A program made the position numbers and the translations under genes. A stretch of 64,000 nt of DNA, taken from UBA7672 sp965279085 (GTDB taxonomy: Bacteria > Pseudomonadota > Alphaproteobacteria > Caulobacterales > Hyphomonadaceae). The notes beneath the pieces were generated by a model, which saw nothing but the letters and a program-made list of their open reading frames with translations, was not told the origin of the DNA and ran no database searches. Each line of letters begins with the position of its first letter. The first letter of the stretch is position 1. The stretch lies in assembly GCA_965279085.1 (NCBI GenBank), contig OZ257149.1, positions 4,340,001-4,404,000 on the forward strand, given 5' to 3'. Shown piece by piece: positions 62,651 to 64,000 of this stretch.

Positions 62651-63226
62651 TCAGCCGAAGGCGCGATGGTCGATCAGCACCTTTGCGCCGATGACGATCA
62701 GGATGAGGCCGCCGACGATCTCGGCGTTGGACCCGAGCGCTTTCGCGCCGGTACGGCCGATCATCACGCCAGCAGCGGAGAGGACGAACGTCACTAGCCC
62801 GATCACCGCCACGCTGACGATGATGGGAGCATCCAGCGTCTGTAGCGTGATACCGGCGGCGGCGGCGTCGATGCTGACGGCGATTGCGAGCAGGATCAAC
62901 TTCCAGCCGCTGGCGACCGTCTCCTTGCCGGGATCGCTTTCCTCTCCCGGTGGATCCTGCGCGAAGCCCTCGCGCATCATCTTGGCGCCGAGCGCGGCCA
63001 GCAAGGCGAACGCGATCCAGTGGTCCACGCTTTCGATGACACCAGCAAAGGCAAGGCTGATCGCCCAGCCGATCAACGGAGCGATTGCCTGAGCGCCGCC
63101 AAAGGCCAGGCCGACGATAAGCGCGGTCCGCCAGACATTCGCCTTGACCACCGCGCCCTGGCCAAGCGCTACGGCGAACGCGTCCGCGGCCAGGCCGAAG
63201 GCCAGGAGGATGAGGGAAATCGACAT
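62651..63226 (-). CDS. mntP: Manganese efflux pump MntP
   Basis: A 191-residue inner-membrane protein with six helices. The acidic motifs in the helices are LAFGLAADAFAVALGQGAVV (helix 1) and LLAIAVSIDAAAAGITLQTL (helix 4), as in MntP. ATG 63226 was chosen since the first helix starts there; an upstream frame reaches into the neighbouring intergenic DNA. A hairpin at 63232-63248 lies between a weak ribosome site and the start and could limit translation. MntP relatives export Mn(II). Its stop lies 12 bases upstream of the HrpB start, so they are likely to be cotranscribed. Confidence 0.92.
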   Translation of the reverse strand: MSISLILLAFGLAADAFAVALGQGAVVKANVWRTALIVGLAFGGAQAIAPLIGWAISLAFAGVIESVDHWIAFALLAALGAKMMREGFAQDPPGEESDPGKETVASGWKLILLAIAVSIDAAAAGITLQTLDAPIIVSVAVIGLVTFVLSAAGVMIGRTGAKALGSNAEIVGGLILIVIGAKVLIDHRAFG

Positions 63227-63231
63227 TGCGG

Positions 63232-63248
63232 GCGGGCTAGCAGCCCGC
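63232..63248 (-). promoter_or_regulatory. Hairpin just before the mntP start
   Basis: The stem GCGGGCT/AGCCCGC with a three-base loop lies five bases from the mntP ATG on the minus strand. It replaces a normal purine-rich ribosome site. I tried to see a yybP-ykoY manganese riboswitch in the leader and could not. Confidence 0.4.
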
Positions 63249-63350
63249 GTGTGGGTCGGCAATGCGGCCGGACGCAGGTGCGCTGACAGTAAGCGTTTGC
63301 CGTCTGCCGTTCCGGGTCTATCCTCATCGTCACCGTAAGGGATGGAAGCC

Positions 63351-63626
63351 ATGAGCTATGCCGTCGGTCCCGGCGATCTGGTTCTATGCGTCAATGTCGC
63401 GCCGAACCATGTCACGGGAGCGCCAGTGCCGCTCGTCGCCGGCGAGGCCTATCGTGTACTGGCGGTGATGGAGTTTGCGTGCCCCTGTGGGCGTTCTGAT
63501 GCCCTGCTGGATGTCGGTGTCGACTTCGCCTGGTGCCAGACCCGCTTCCGACTGATGCCCAAGCCGAAGTTCGAGGCCAAGACGCGTAGCGCTCCGGCGC
63601 CGAAGGAAAAGCAGAAGGTACGTTGA
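63351..63626 (+). CDS. Small hypothetical protein
   Basis: A 91-residue soluble protein, divergent from mntP. The core reads MSYAVGPGDLVLCVNVAPNH then PLVAGEAYRVLAVMEFACPC and GVDFAWCQTRFRLMPK; the Cys residues (C-P-C-G) may bind a metal. The tail is charged. ATG 63351 has GGAAG; an alternative ATG at 63342 is possible. No family is recognised. It resembles small phage-type DUF proteins with a C-terminal MPK motif, but this is weak. Confidence 0.55.
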   Translation: MSYAVGPGDLVLCVNVAPNHVTGAPVPLVAGEAYRVLAVMEFACPCGRSDALLDVGVDFAWCQTRFRLMPKPKFEAKTRSAPAPKEKQKVR

Positions 63627-63635
63627 GCAGACTTC

Positions 63636-64000
63636 CTACCTGCTGAGCTGCGCGACGATCTCGACATGCGGCGACCAGATGAACTGGTCGATGGGCGTCA
63701 TGCGTTTCGCCTTGTAACCCGCGTCGAGCATGATCTTCAGGTCGCGTGCGAATGTGCCTGCGTTGCAGGAAACCATTGCGACACGTTTCACGCCCGATGC
63801 GGCGAGCTCGCGCGTCTGGGCTTCCGCGCCGGCGCGCGGCGGGTCGATGACGGCGGCGTCGAAGCGCTTGAGCTCGTCGCGCATCAGCGGGCGGCGGAAG
63901 AGGTCGCGCTTCTCTACAGTGACAGGCTTCAGCCCCTGAGCCTTTCGCGCGGCGCGATCCAGCGATGCGATGGCGGCCTCGTCGTTTTCGGCGGCATGGA
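63636..64000 (-). CDS. TrmA/RumA-type RNA methyltransferase, C-terminal part
   Basis: The C-terminal about 121 residues of a class I SAM-dependent RNA uracil methyltransferase. The frame is open to the window edge, so the gene is cut there. It shows AVIDPPRAGAEAQTRELA and the catalytic Cys line VAMVSCNAGTFARDLKIM, then MTPIDQFIWSPHVEIVAQL, the normal C terminus. The family methylates U54 of tRNA or U747/U1939 of 23S rRNA; which one cannot be told here. The stop lies nine bases past the convergent hypothetical gene. The rest of the gene is outside the window. Confidence 0.9.
   Translation of the reverse strand, partial: HAAENDEAAIASLDRAARKAQGLKPVTVEKRDLFRRPLMRDELKRFDAAVIDPPRAGAEAQTRELAASGVKRVAMVSCNAGTFARDLKIMLDAGYKAKRMTPIDQFIWSPHVEIVAQLSR

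Noticed and set aside
63249..63350. yybP-ykoY manganese riboswitch in front of mntP
   Set aside because: The core paired elements and conserved loops were not seen.

Overview
The window looks like chromosomal DNA of an alphaproteobacterium. Four things in the sequence point there. The tRNA-His has no extra G at -1 and carries A73, a loss known from most alphaproteobacteria. There is an Irr-type Fur regulator with matching palindromic operators. There is a TonB-dependent receptor and a fused CysNC. The bases are GC-rich. The TonB receptor and the many WD40/TPR/TIR proteins suggest Caulobacterales or a Hyphomonadaceae-like lineage, but this is inference and no genus is claimed.

Left part (1 to about 21.7 kb) is accessory in character. 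It holds a sensor histidine kinase, several lipoproteins and hypothetical membrane proteins, a winged-helix/TM regulator beside a serine hydrolase, DUF4274 and DUF1877 proteins, and two adjacent TIR-domain genes. One of these is a TIR-TM-WD40 protein with 14 nearly identical WD repeats. About eleven copies of a 55-85 bp imperfect palindromic repeat sit at or near the 3' ends of these genes; I see none to the right of the tRNA. At 16.5-21.4 kb an IS3-family element has destroyed a type I restriction-modification locus (only the 5' part of hsdM is left) and a second gene. A DUF262-DUF1524 (GmrSD-like) nuclease gene follows, and the block ends at tRNA-His.

Middle part (21.9-46.7 kb) is mostly metabolic. 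It contains an AsmA-like protein, cysD-cysNC for sulfate activation, a ZIP transporter, and a tyrosine-to-acetoacetate run (hppD, GFA-like gene, maiA, hmgA, fahA, scoA, orf, scoB). This run is interrupted between maiA and hmgA by a DUF559 nuclease-like gene bracketed by inverted copies of a 66 bp repeat. Further on are GlsB and DUF3309 small membrane proteins, a DUF1254 protein, katG, a VOC protein, a GST and kynU, with a divergent alpha/beta hydrolase, and irr. katG and irr each have a TTCTAG/TTCTAAG-type palindrome upstream, so Irr probably controls both.

The most unusual block is 48.07-55.07 kb. Three tightly packed minus-strand genes encode a GH108-type muramidase fusion with no signal peptide, a DUF4071/TPR protein with two complete trypsin-like domains, and a small RyR-domain protein. 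Divergent from them is a membrane protein with a TrkA-N domain and a C-terminal RyR domain. I read this as a candidate sense-and-respond (defence or suicide) system; the function is inference.

The right end (55-64 kb) returns to ordinary genes: a tandem-TetR regulator coupled to a DUF962 protein, a TonB-dependent receptor, the helicase HrpB, the manganese exporter MntP, and the C-terminal part of a TrmA/RumA-type RNA methyltransferase that runs off the edge.
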